From Spirochaetales bacterium (GTDB taxonomy: Bacteria > Spirochaetota > GWE2-31-10), in NCBI GenBank assembly GCA_017624275.1, contig JAGANG010000039.1, positions 1 to 33,303 on the forward strand: 33,303 nt of DNA, given 5' to 3'. Of the stretch, positions 24,351 through 30,879 are shown one piece after another. The first letter of the stretch is position 1, and every line of letters starts with the position of its first letter. The position numbers and the translations under genes were made by a program. The notes beneath the pieces were generated by a model, which did no database searches, was not told where the DNA came from, and saw only the letters and a program-made list of their open reading frames with translations.

Positions 24351-26420
24351 CTATCCTTTTAAAGTACGCATTGCATTCAAAATCGCAATTACAGAAACGC
24401 CGACATCGGCAAAAACAGCCAGCCACATTCCGGCAAATCCTAATGTTCCTAAAATTAAGATTAACATTTTAATTCCTAATGCGAAAACAATATTTTCACG
24501 AACAATCATCATAGTTTTACGAGCAATTTTTATGGCAGTAGGTAATTTTGAAAGTTTATCTTCCATTAACACAATGTCGGCTGCTTCTATAGCGGCATCA
24601 CTGCCGAGTCCGCCCATTGCTATTGCCACATCTGCACGTGCTAAAACCGGTGCGTCGTTTATTCCGTCTCCGATAAATACTAACGGAGCGTTACCTTCAG
24701 ATTCAAGGCGTTCTATACATTCAACTTTATGTTCCGGAAGCAATTGGGTAAATGCTTCGTCGATTTTTAGTATTTCAGCTACGTTTTCTCCGCTTTCTCG
24801 TTTATCTCCGGTGAGCATTACAGTTTTTCTGATTCCCAGTTGTGATAATTTTTTTATTGTAGATGCAGAATCTTCTCTGATTTCATCGGAAATAAGAATG
24901 TATCCTGCGTATTCTCCGTCGATTGCTATATGAACTTCAGTTCCGGAATGGGAAATATTGTCGCAAATTATATTAAATTGTTCCATAAGTCGCTTATTTC
25001 CGGCATAAATTTCTTTTTGGTCGACAACAGCATGTACTCCGTGTCCTGCAAGTTCTTCAAATTTGGTAATTCTTTTTTCATCAATCTTTTTAGCGTATTT
25101 CCCTTTAATTGACTGTGAAATAGGGTGATTGCTGAACCATTGTACCGCAGCCGCAATTTCTAATAATTCTTCTTCCAGTAAATTATTTGATTTTATATCG
25201 GAAATAACAAATTGACCTTTTGTAAGAGTACCTGTTTTGTCAAAAACGACAGTTTTACATTGTGAAAGTTTTTCAAGATATTCGGCACCTTTTATTAAAA
25301 TACCTTTTCTCGAAGCTCCTCCTATACCGCCGAAAAATGATAACGGAACTGAAATTACCAAAGCACAAGGGCATGAAATTATTAAAAATACAAGTGAACG
25401 ATGTAACCATTCTTGCCAAATTCCAAATAATAACGGAGGAAAAACAGCAAGACATACAGCCGCAATTACTACAATCGGAGTGTAATAACGAGCAAAACGT
25501 GTAATAAATTTTTCACTTTTAGCTTTATTTTCAGAAGATTTTTCTACCAAGTTAAGTATTCTGACTACAGAAGAATCAGTAAAAAGCTTAGTTGTACGTA
25601 TTCTCAATACGCCGTTGATATTAACGCAACCGGCAACGACTTCACAACCTTCTTCTACATCTTGCGGTAACGATTCTCCGGTAAGTGCAGCGGTATTCAG
25701 GGAAGATTTTCCGGAAATTATAATACCGTCCAGTGGGATTCGTTCTCCCGGGCGAATAATAATTTCTTCACCGACATTGACATCTTCCGGATTTGTTTCA
25801 ATTATTTTTTCACCACGGCAAACATTTGCTTTGTCCGGTCTGATATCCATCAATTCGGAAATAGATTTTCGGCTTTTATCTACGGCTGCATCTTGGAAAG
25901 CTTCTCCGATTTGGTAAAAAAGCATAACTGCAATAGCTTCAGGATATTCACCGATAAAAAAAGCTCCAACGGTTGCGATTGTCATTAAAAAGTTTTCATC
26001 AAAAAATTGACCTTTGAAAATATTGCGAATTGCTCGCAATAAAACATCGTAGCCGATTGCGAAATAAGCAATTAGTGCGAAAATAAGTTTTAATTCATTT
26101 TTAACCGGTAAGAAATAAAAAGCTCCGAAAATTATACAAATTGCAATTCTGGAAAGAAAAGGGATTTTAGAATTACTGTGGTGTTGGTGATGTGAAAATT
26201 CAGGAATTACTATTTCGCAATCCGGTTCTATAGAATGACAAGTTTTTATAACTTTACGGATAGTTTTTTCCCAATTTTTATCATCAATGTCTATTGTTAT
26301 TTTTTTTGCCATAAAATTAATTTGGGCATTATTTACTTCCGGAATTTTTGTTATTGCAACGGCAACTTTTCCGGCACAAACTGCACAGTCTAAATTATTA
26401 ATTTCATAAGTTTTTATCAT
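24351..26420 (-). CDS. zntA: P1B-type heavy-metal-transporting ATPase, Zn/Cd/Pb class
   Basis: A 689-residue inner-membrane pump exporting divalent soft metals at the cost of ATP. An N-terminal metal-binding domain has C12-x2-C15 (LDCAVC). A His-rich stretch (H77, H78, H80, H81) follows. Then come TGES (247-250), the membrane C350-P-C352 motif, the phosphorylated D394 in DKTGT, HP at 432-433, and GDGINDA (584-590). K651 and D672 in the last helices (IKMLIL, FADVGV) match the Zn/Cd/Pb class, unlike copper pumps. GGAG precedes the ATG. It is the third gene of the ArsR-led operon. Zinc versus cadmium or lead preference cannot be told from sequence. Confidence 0.93.
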   Translation of the reverse strand: MIKTYEINNLDCAVCAGKVAVAITKIPEVNNAQINFMAKKITIDIDDKNWEKTIRKVIKTCHSIEPDCEIVIPEFSHHQHHSNSKIPFLSRIAICIIFGAFYFLPVKNELKLIFALIAYFAIGYDVLLRAIRNIFKGQFFDENFLMTIATVGAFFIGEYPEAIAVMLFYQIGEAFQDAAVDKSRKSISELMDIRPDKANVCRGEKIIETNPEDVNVGEEIIIRPGERIPLDGIIISGKSSLNTAALTGESLPQDVEEGCEVVAGCVNINGVLRIRTTKLFTDSSVVRILNLVEKSSENKAKSEKFITRFARYYTPIVVIAAVCLAVFPPLLFGIWQEWLHRSLVFLIISCPCALVISVPLSFFGGIGGASRKGILIKGAEYLEKLSQCKTVVFDKTGTLTKGQFVISDIKSNNLLEEELLEIAAAVQWFSNHPISQSIKGKYAKKIDEKRITKFEELAGHGVHAVVDQKEIYAGNKRLMEQFNIICDNISHSGTEVHIAIDGEYAGYILISDEIREDSASTIKKLSQLGIRKTVMLTGDKRESGENVAEILKIDEAFTQLLPEHKVECIERLESEGNAPLVFIGDGINDAPVLARADVAIAMGGLGSDAAIEAADIVLMEDKLSKLPTAIKIARKTMMIVRENIVFALGIKMLILILGTLGFAGMWLAVFADVGVSVIAILNAMRTLKG

Positions 26421-26436
26421 ATTTTAATCTCCGTTT

Positions 26437-27027
26437 TTAGAAAAACAAAAAATAGCGTTTAGTTTCAGATTTGTATTTACGATATTCATCACCGAATTTT
26501 TCAATAAGGCTTTTTTCTTCTTCCAATATTTGCAAATGAAACATTGTGACTACAAAACATATTGCAATCGCATGGATTATTCCGGGAAGAATCAATAGGA
26601 TTCCGACATAAAATAAATCAAATCCTAAAAATGCAGGATTTCTGCTTATACGGTAGATTCCGTGTTTTATAAAATTTGTTGATTCTCCGGCTGCTATTCC
26701 GGCACGCCAACTTTTCCCCATTGTCAACATTGCTGCGATAAAGCAAATTGTTCCGCATATTGAAATTGCCATTCCGATATTTTGTAAGTAATTCGGCGAT
26801 TCTGTTTGCAGCGGTAATAATAAGAATGCTGAACCTAATTGTATCGGGACAATAAAAAAAGTTACGCTTTTTAATACTTGCTCGATTATTTTAGTTTTAC
26901 CGGATTTATCACCGAATCCCATTTGATTTACTTTGATTCCTTTCAAAGTAAGAACTAAAGCTTTGAGGAAATATGCGATGTAAAATGTTGCAATAATAGC
27001 TAATGAAAATATTTGATAAAATTTCAT
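26437..27027 (-). CDS. ICMT/PEMT-family membrane methyltransferase-like protein
   Basis: A 196-residue membrane protein with about five hydrophobic segments. The C-terminal half carries the isoprenylcysteine carboxyl methyltransferase/phospholipid methyltransferase pattern: GIYRISRNPAFLGFDLF (about residues 128-144), followed by EEEKSLIEKFGDEYRKYK, which bind S-adenosylmethionine in the family. Bacterial members have diverse or unknown substrates. It lies 11 nt after arsR and 16 nt before the metal ATPase, so it is cotranscribed with them. Small ICMT-like proteins do occur in heavy-metal operons, but what this one does in metal handling is not known. Confidence 0.85.
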   Translation of the reverse strand: MKFYQIFSLAIIATFYIAYFLKALVLTLKGIKVNQMGFGDKSGKTKIIEQVLKSVTFFIVPIQLGSAFLLLPLQTESPNYLQNIGMAISICGTICFIAAMLTMGKSWRAGIAAGESTNFIKHGIYRISRNPAFLGFDLFYVGILLILPGIIHAIAICFVVTMFHLQILEEEKSLIEKFGDEYRKYKSETKRYFLFF

Positions 27028-27038
27028 GTCGTACTTCC

Positions 27039-27407
27039 TTATTCTTCAATATGTTCCAATCCTTGAGAAAGGATAGTTTTTACATGGGAATCCGCCAAAG
27101 AGTAAAAAACATTTTTACCGTCACGTCGTGCTTTTATTAAATTGACTTCTCGTAAAAAACGTAATTGATGTGAGACGGCGGATTTTGTCATATTTAAAAC
27201 TACTGCAATATCGCAAACGCAAAGTTCGCCGCTGCTTAATGCTTGAAGAATTTTTATTCTGGTTTTGTCACCGAAAACTTTGAAGAAATCTGCAAGTTTG
27301 CTCACGGTTGATTCTTCAATCATTGCATTAAGTGCTTGTTGTACGGATTCTTCATGAATTACATCACAATCGCAACTTAAATTGTTTTTATAATTTTCAT
27401 TTCCCAT
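27039..27407 (-). CDS. ArsR/SmtB-family metal-sensing repressor
   Basis: A 122-residue winged-helix dimer expected to repress its own operon and release DNA on binding metal. Two sensing sites are visible. The alpha-3/N-terminal site has C63 and C65 (ELCVCD) with N-terminal C12, C14 and H18. The alpha-5 site has D106, H108, H119 and E122, the SmtB/CzrA zinc arrangement. Having both sets resembles CadC- or ZiaR-like sensors of Zn, Cd or Pb. The recognition helix is MTKSAVSHQLRFLRE. The frame begins with a TTG at 27410, but AGGAGG is 6 nt before the ATG at 27407, so that start is preferred. It heads the operon with the ICMT-like protein, P1B ATPase and glycosyltransferase. Confidence 0.93.
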   Translation of the reverse strand: MGNENYKNNLSCDCDVIHEESVQQALNAMIEESTVSKLADFFKVFGDKTRIKILQALSSGELCVCDIAVVLNMTKSAVSHQLRFLREVNLIKARRDGKNVFYSLADSHVKTILSQGLEHIEE

Positions 27408-27428
27408 CAATGACCTCCTAATTAATAG

Positions 27429-27444
27429 TTGAATAAGTATTCAA
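27429..27444. promoter_or_regulatory. ArsR-type operator O1
   Basis: A perfect inverted repeat TTGAATA-AG-TATTCAA just downstream of the expected transcription start of the arsR operon. It has the TGAA-N6-TTCA core typical of SmtB/CadC sites. Confidence 0.8.
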
Positions 27445-27452
27445 TTAATACG

Positions 27453-27482
27453 TTTATAGTTGATTACTTATTCAATTGTCAA
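27453..27482 (-). promoter_or_regulatory. Promoter of the arsR metal operon
   Basis: Minus-strand TTGACA (27477-27482), 18 bp, TATAAA (27453-27458). Operator O2 fills the spacer exactly, and O1 covers the start region, so repressor binding would block polymerase. Confidence 0.8.
27460..27475. promoter_or_regulatory. ArsR-type operator O2
   Basis: The imperfect inverted repeat TTGATTA-CT-TATTCAA (one mismatch) lies between the -35 and -10 boxes. It is 31 bp centre to centre from O1, about three helical turns, which suits two dimers on one DNA face. Confidence 0.78.
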
Positions 27483-27492
27483 GAGGAAAAAA

Positions 27493-28413
27493 TTATTTTT
27501 TGGAAAAATCGAACTGGTTGATGTAATTTTTCAGATATTCAAGGTAGCGTTTACCTATTTTACTCAACGGTCTGTTTGTTTGAATAATATAACCGATTTC
27601 CATAATTTCATTACTTTCAAGTGGAATTGCTACAATGTCTGTCCCGTTTAGGTCGCTGCTTAAAATCCCGGACGAAATGGTATAACCGTCAAGACCGATT
27701 ATCAGGTTGAAAAGGGTAGCTCTGTCTGTGACTATAATATTTTTATTTGTTTCCTCGGTTATGTGCGGTTCTTCTGCGTAATAAAAAGAATTGTCAGCAC
27801 CTTGTTCAAAAGTCAATCTGGGAAACTTTTTTAAGTCATTAAGAGTTACGCAGACTTTTTTTGCAAGGGGATTTGTGCGGCTTATAAAAACGTGCGGCTT
27901 TGCAGTAAACAAAGGTGTGAATTTTAAATCTGCGTTTTGTATAATGCGTGAAATAATTTCTCGATTGAAATTGCTTAGAAACAAAATTCCGAGTTCACTT
28001 TTGTAAGTTCGTACATCTTCTATAATGTCAAAAGTTCTTGATTCTCGCAGTGTAAACTCGTAATTACTTTTTTCGTGCTTTTTTACAAGTACTACGAATG
28101 CATTTACTACAAATGCATAATGTTGAGCTGAAATGGAAAAAACACGGCGAATGGGTTCTTTTTTCTTGTATTGCTGTTCCAGCAGTCGTACTTGTTCCAT
28201 TATCTGCCGTGCATAAGACAAAAATCTTAAGCCGTCTTTTGAAAGGTAGACTCCTCGATTGTTCCGGTAAAATATTGTAATTCCCATTTCAGATTCCAAA
28301 TCGGCTACGGCTTTGGATAAACTCGGTTGGGTTATAAAAAGTTTTTGTGCGGCACTTGTTATAGAACCGCATTCCGCAATGGTAATAATGTATTTTAATT
28401 GTTGAAATGTCAT
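27493..28413 (-). CDS. LysR-family transcriptional regulator
   Basis: A 306-residue regulator with an N-terminal winged helix-turn-helix (FQQLKYIITIAECGSITSAAQKLFITQPSLSKAVADLESEMG, residues about 3-45) and a periplasmic-binding-protein-like effector domain from about residue 90. Length is normal. No ribosome site is obvious before the ATG. It is transcribed in the same direction as mntP (upstream) and the arsR operon (downstream). Its stop is only 10 bp from the arsR -35 box, so its transcript may run into that operon. No divergent partner gene, the usual LysR target, is present, so effector and targets are unknown. Confidence 0.93.
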   Translation of the reverse strand: MTFQQLKYIITIAECGSITSAAQKLFITQPSLSKAVADLESEMGITIFYRNNRGVYLSKDGLRFLSYARQIMEQVRLLEQQYKKKEPIRRVFSISAQHYAFVVNAFVVLVKKHEKSNYEFTLRESRTFDIIEDVRTYKSELGILFLSNFNREIISRIIQNADLKFTPLFTAKPHVFISRTNPLAKKVCVTLNDLKKFPRLTFEQGADNSFYYAEEPHITEETNKNIIVTDRATLFNLIIGLDGYTISSGILSSDLNGTDIVAIPLESNEIMEIGYIIQTNRPLSKIGKRYLEYLKNYINQFDFSKK

Positions 28414-28466
28414 TTCGTGATTATGCAGCCTGTATTTGGAATCTTGATATATGAAAATAGAATACT

Positions 28467-28486
28467 AATCTTTTATTAAAAAGATT
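28467..28486. repeat. Inverted repeat between mntP and lysR
   Basis: A perfect AT-rich inverted repeat, AATCTTTT-ATTA-AAAAGATT, lies 53 bp upstream of lysR. It could be a weak terminator of mntP or a binding site; it lacks GC pairs and a clean U-tract. Confidence 0.4.
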
Positions 28487-28525
28487 TGATATTCACTGAT
28501 TTTTTTCAAAGGCTTCATAATGTTT

Positions 28526-29110
28526 TTAAAATATTCCGGTAATAAAAATTTCAAGTCCGATTAAAATTAAGATTGTTCCGCCTAAGATTGCGGCTTTGTT
28601 TGAAAATTTTGTGCCGACTTTTTTTCCGATTGCAAGTCCGGTCATACAGATAAAAAATGTGACTACGGCGATAATTGCAGCACAAACCAAAGCCATTATC
28701 AAACCATATTCGGCAATGGTGAATCCTACGGATAATGCGTCAATAGATGTGGCAATTCCTTGCACTAAAAGAACGGTTATTCCTACAGAAGTTGTTTGAA
28801 TGTCTGGTTCATCGTTTTTTATTCCTTCAATCAGCATTTTTCCGCCGATGAATCCTAAAAGTCCCAATGCTATCCATGGAATAAATTTTTCGAATTCTTT
28901 AAAATATTGAAGTACGGTGTGTATACATGTCCAGCCAATCATGGGCATTAATGCTTGAAAAAATGCGAATATTCCGGCAATAAAGCACATTCTGTTAATT
29001 TTCATATTGGATTCATTTAATCCGTTTGCTAATGATACGGAAAATGCGTCCATTGCAAGTCCCAGTCCCAATAAAATGCTGTTGGAAAAAAATAACAAAT
29101 TCCATTCCAT
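28526..29110 (-). CDS. mntP: Manganese efflux pump MntP
   Basis: A 194-residue inner-membrane exporter protecting against excess Mn(II). Six hydrophobic helices are arranged as an internal repeat, each half with a conserved membrane Asp: D21 in LAMDAFSVS and D124 in SIDALSVG. Gly-rich segments match the family. AAGGAG precedes the ATG. A yybP-ykoY manganese riboswitch with terminator-type hairpins fills the leader, giving strong independent support: the pump is switched on by its own substrate. Confidence 0.95.
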   Translation of the reverse strand: MEWNLLFFSNSILLGLGLAMDAFSVSLANGLNESNMKINRMCFIAGIFAFFQALMPMIGWTCIHTVLQYFKEFEKFIPWIALGLLGFIGGKMLIEGIKNDEPDIQTTSVGITVLLVQGIATSIDALSVGFTIAEYGLIMALVCAAIIAVVTFFICMTGLAIGKKVGTKFSNKAAILGGTILILIGLEIFITGIF

Positions 29111-29139
29111 TTTAAATTCTCCTTTTCTTCAAATAAAAA

Positions 29140-29176
29140 AAGCTCGTATACAGCTTTTAGCTACATCCGAGCCTTA
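29140..29176 (-). terminator. Second riboswitch hairpin, intrinsic terminator
   Basis: Minus-strand arms of 16 nt (29161-29176 and 29140-29155) pair with one mismatch and several G-U pairs around a TAAAA loop, then a U-tract (29135-29141). It ends about 24 nt before the mntP start codon. Confidence 0.75.
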
Positions 29177-29188
29177 AAAAAATAAAAC

Positions 29189-29224
29189 TCAAGTATAGCA
29201 AAAAAAATAAAGCTATACATGAGT
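29189..29224 (-). terminator. First riboswitch hairpin, overlapping aptamer P1
   Basis: CTCATGTATAGC (29213-29224) pairs with GCTATACTTGAG (29189-29200) at 11 of 12 positions and is followed by a T-rich run (29175-29188). Its 5' arm holds the 3' strand of aptamer P1, making it the ligand-controlled switch. Confidence 0.7.
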
Positions 29225-29319
29225 CTCGCAATTTAAAATAAGCCAGACCGAAAGGTCAGTATGTTGACTTACTACGTTTTATACGCCTGCTACTCCCTCA
29301 TGGGATATGTTTTGCATAG

Positions 29320-29348
29320 ACTTATCATCAATGCTGTTTATTGTCAAT
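29320..29348 (-). promoter_or_regulatory. Candidate promoter of the riboswitch-mntP transcript
   Basis: Minus-strand TTGACA (29343-29348), 17 bp, TAAGTC (29320-29325). The predicted start lies about 10 nt before the aptamer. The -10 box is weak. Confidence 0.45.
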
Positions 29349-29386
29349 AATAATTAAAAGTACAAGGACTTTATCTTAAATCTATT

Positions 29387-29620
29387 TTATAGTTTAACCC
29401 AGTTGTGAAAACCGCCGGACGAACAATTTACCGTCCCGGGAAAAGACTTTGTTTGCAATGTCATCGCACATTTTCTGCATTGGTAGTTTACAAAACCAAA
29501 TTCTCCCAACTTGTTCCAATTGTGAAAGCCACCAGATGGGCAATTTGTAGTTCTAGGATATGAATCTTTTTTTATCAGTAAATTGCATTTTTTGCATTGG
29601 TACCAATAAATATTTGCCAT
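29387..29620 (-). CDS. Small protein of two tandem zinc-ribbon-like repeats
   Basis: A 77-residue protein made of two near-copies of one unit. The first is YQCKKCNLLI...NCPSGGFHNWNKLG, the second YQCRKCAMTL...NCSSGGFHNWVKL. Each has a CxxC pair, a later Cys and an invariant SGGFHNW with His. A Cys3His or mixed zinc site per unit is likely. The frame is open to 29656, but GGAG about 11 nt before the ATG at 29620 favours that start and puts the repeats right at the N terminus. No other domain is present. I do not recognise a function; protein or nucleic-acid binding is possible. It lies just beyond the serC terminator and upstream of the mntP riboswitch, with no terminator seen after it. Confidence 0.75.
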   Translation of the reverse strand: MANIYWYQCKKCNLLIKKDSYPRTTNCPSGGFHNWNKLGEFGFVNYQCRKCAMTLQTKSFPGTVNCSSGGFHNWVKL

Positions 29621-29643
29621 TACAATATGCTCCGTGTTTTTAT

Positions 29644-29680
29644 AAAAAAAAGTCATTAAGCAAATAGCCTAATGACTTTT
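29644..29680 (-). terminator. Terminator of the gap-pgk-serC transcript
   Basis: A perfect 11-bp stem, AAAAGTCATTA (29648-29658) and TAATGACTTTT (29670-29680), with a minus-strand U-tract (29644-29651), 22 nt after the serC stop. Confidence 0.85.
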
Positions 29681-29701
29681 CATTTTTTAATAAATTCTAA
29701 A

Positions 29702-30805
29702 TTAAGAATTAGCTTTTGCAAAATCTTTCATGAAAGCTGCAAGTTTTTCGCAACCTTCAACCGGCATTGCATTATAAGTAGAAGCACGCATTCCACCTAC
29801 AGAACGATGTCCTTTAAGACCATACAATCCTGCAGCTTTTGCTTCTTCAATAAATTTCTTGCTCAAAGTTCCTTCTGCATCATCTTTTCCTAATGTAAAA
29901 GTGATGTTCATAAGAGAACGAGAATCTTTTTGAGCGTGACCTTTGTAAAAACCGTTAGAAGAATCAATAACATCATAAACCAAAGCAGCTTTCTTTTGGT
30001 TTCTTTCAGCCATTTTTTCAAGTCCGCCGATTGTGTTTTTTACCCAATCCATTACAAGATTTACCATGTAAATACTCCATGTAGGAGGAGTATTGTACAA
30101 TGAATTGTTTTCAGCAAAAGTAGAATAACGTAACATTGTAGGGATTTTATCGTTTTCTCTTTCGTAAAGATCTTTACGAACGATTGCAACAGTTACACCA
30201 GAAGGTCCGATATTTTTTTGAGCACCGGCAAAAAGTACACCGATATTTTTCCAGTCTACAGGTTTTGACAATGCATCAGAAGAAGCATCAATTACTAAAG
30301 GAATTCCGTTTGTTTCAGGTAATTTGTGATACTCTGTTCCGAAAATTGTGTTGTTTGCAGTGATATAAACATAGTCAATATCGCCTGTATCTTTGATTTC
30401 AGGAATTTCAGGAATTCTGTCAAAGTTAGTGTCTTCAGAAGTTGCGATAACTTCGATATTTTTTCCTTGAATTTTAGCTTCTTTTATAGCTTTTTTAGAC
30501 CAAGTACCGCTGTTTACATACAAAGCTTTTTTACCGTCTCTCAAGAAACACATAGGAATCATAGCAAATTGCAATGAAGCTCCGCCTTGGATAAACAAAA
30601 CGTCAAAGTTTTCAGGAATGTTGTAAAGTTCTTTTATCAATGCAATTGCACCGTTGTGAACTGCTTCATATTCTTTACCACGATGAGAATGTTCCATAAT
30701 AGACATTCCAGAACCTTGATAATTAACTAAATCTTTAGCCGCTTTTTCCAATGCTTCTACAGGTAATGTAGAAGGACCTGGATTAAAATTAAATACTCTA
30801 TCCAT
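29702..30805 (-). CDS. serC: Phosphoserine aminotransferase
   Basis: A 367-residue PLP enzyme converting 3-phosphohydroxypyruvate and glutamate to phosphoserine in serine synthesis; it can also serve pyridoxal phosphate synthesis. The N-terminal FNFNPGPSTLP, QGSGMSIMEHSHRGKEY, and the PLP lysine K197 in LFAGAQKNIGPSG are diagnostic, and the C-terminal GLYGLKGHRSVGGMRASTYNA closes the family pattern. The frame is open to 30841, but AAGGA 7 nt before the ATG at 30805 and the conserved N terminus fix the start. It follows pgk by 74 nt on the same strand, which places serine synthesis with the 3-phosphoglycerate-producing glycolytic steps. Confidence 0.96.
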   Translation of the reverse strand: MDRVFNFNPGPSTLPVEALEKAAKDLVNYQGSGMSIMEHSHRGKEYEAVHNGAIALIKELYNIPENFDVLFIQGGASLQFAMIPMCFLRDGKKALYVNSGTWSKKAIKEAKIQGKNIEVIATSEDTNFDRIPEIPEIKDTGDIDYVYITANNTIFGTEYHKLPETNGIPLVIDASSDALSKPVDWKNIGVLFAGAQKNIGPSGVTVAIVRKDLYERENDKIPTMLRYSTFAENNSLYNTPPTWSIYMVNLVMDWVKNTIGGLEKMAERNQKKAALVYDVIDSSNGFYKGHAQKDSRSLMNITFTLGKDDAEGTLSKKFIEEAKAAGLYGLKGHRSVGGMRASTYNAMPVEGCEKLAAFMKDFAKANS

Positions 30806-30830
30806 GTTTTTTTCCTTAAATATTAAATTT

Positions 30831-30857
30831 CCTAAGCACAATGATTTTGTACTTAGG
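30831..30857 (-). other. Hairpin between pgk and serC without U-tract
   Basis: On the minus strand CCTAAGTAC and GTGCTTAGG pair over 9 bp (one G-U) around a 9-nt loop. It is followed by AAATTT, not a U-run, so it is not a standard terminator. It may be an RNA-processing or stability element upstream of serC. Confidence 0.45.
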
Positions 30858-30879
30858 AAAAAAGTTTACTTTATATAAA

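Larger units (their letters stand above)
29135..29303 (-). promoter_or_regulatory. yybP-ykoY manganese riboswitch with expression platform
   Basis: Reading the minus strand, the aptamer runs from 29303 to 29219. P1 pairs CATGAG (29298-29303) with CTCATG (29219-29224). The 5' motif GGAGTAGC (29290-29297), the internal GTCAACATAC and the 3' motif TGCGAGA are the conserved elements of the yybP-ykoY class, known to bind Mn2+. The 3' P1 strand also belongs to a downstream hairpin (29189-29224), so aptamer and hairpin exclude each other. A second hairpin with a U-tract follows (29140-29176). By inference Mn2+ stabilises P1, breaks the first hairpin and raises mntP expression. Confidence 0.9.

Noticed and set aside
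24340..24933. 197-codon open frame on the plus strand
   Set aside because: It is antisense to the well-supported P1B ATPase; its translation has no family-like motifs and there is no ribosome site.
29387..29620. Duplicated zinc-ribbon gene as a remnant of a transposase or helicase
   Set aside because: The frame is intact with its own ribosome site, and no inverted repeats, target duplications or other mobile-element pieces surround it.
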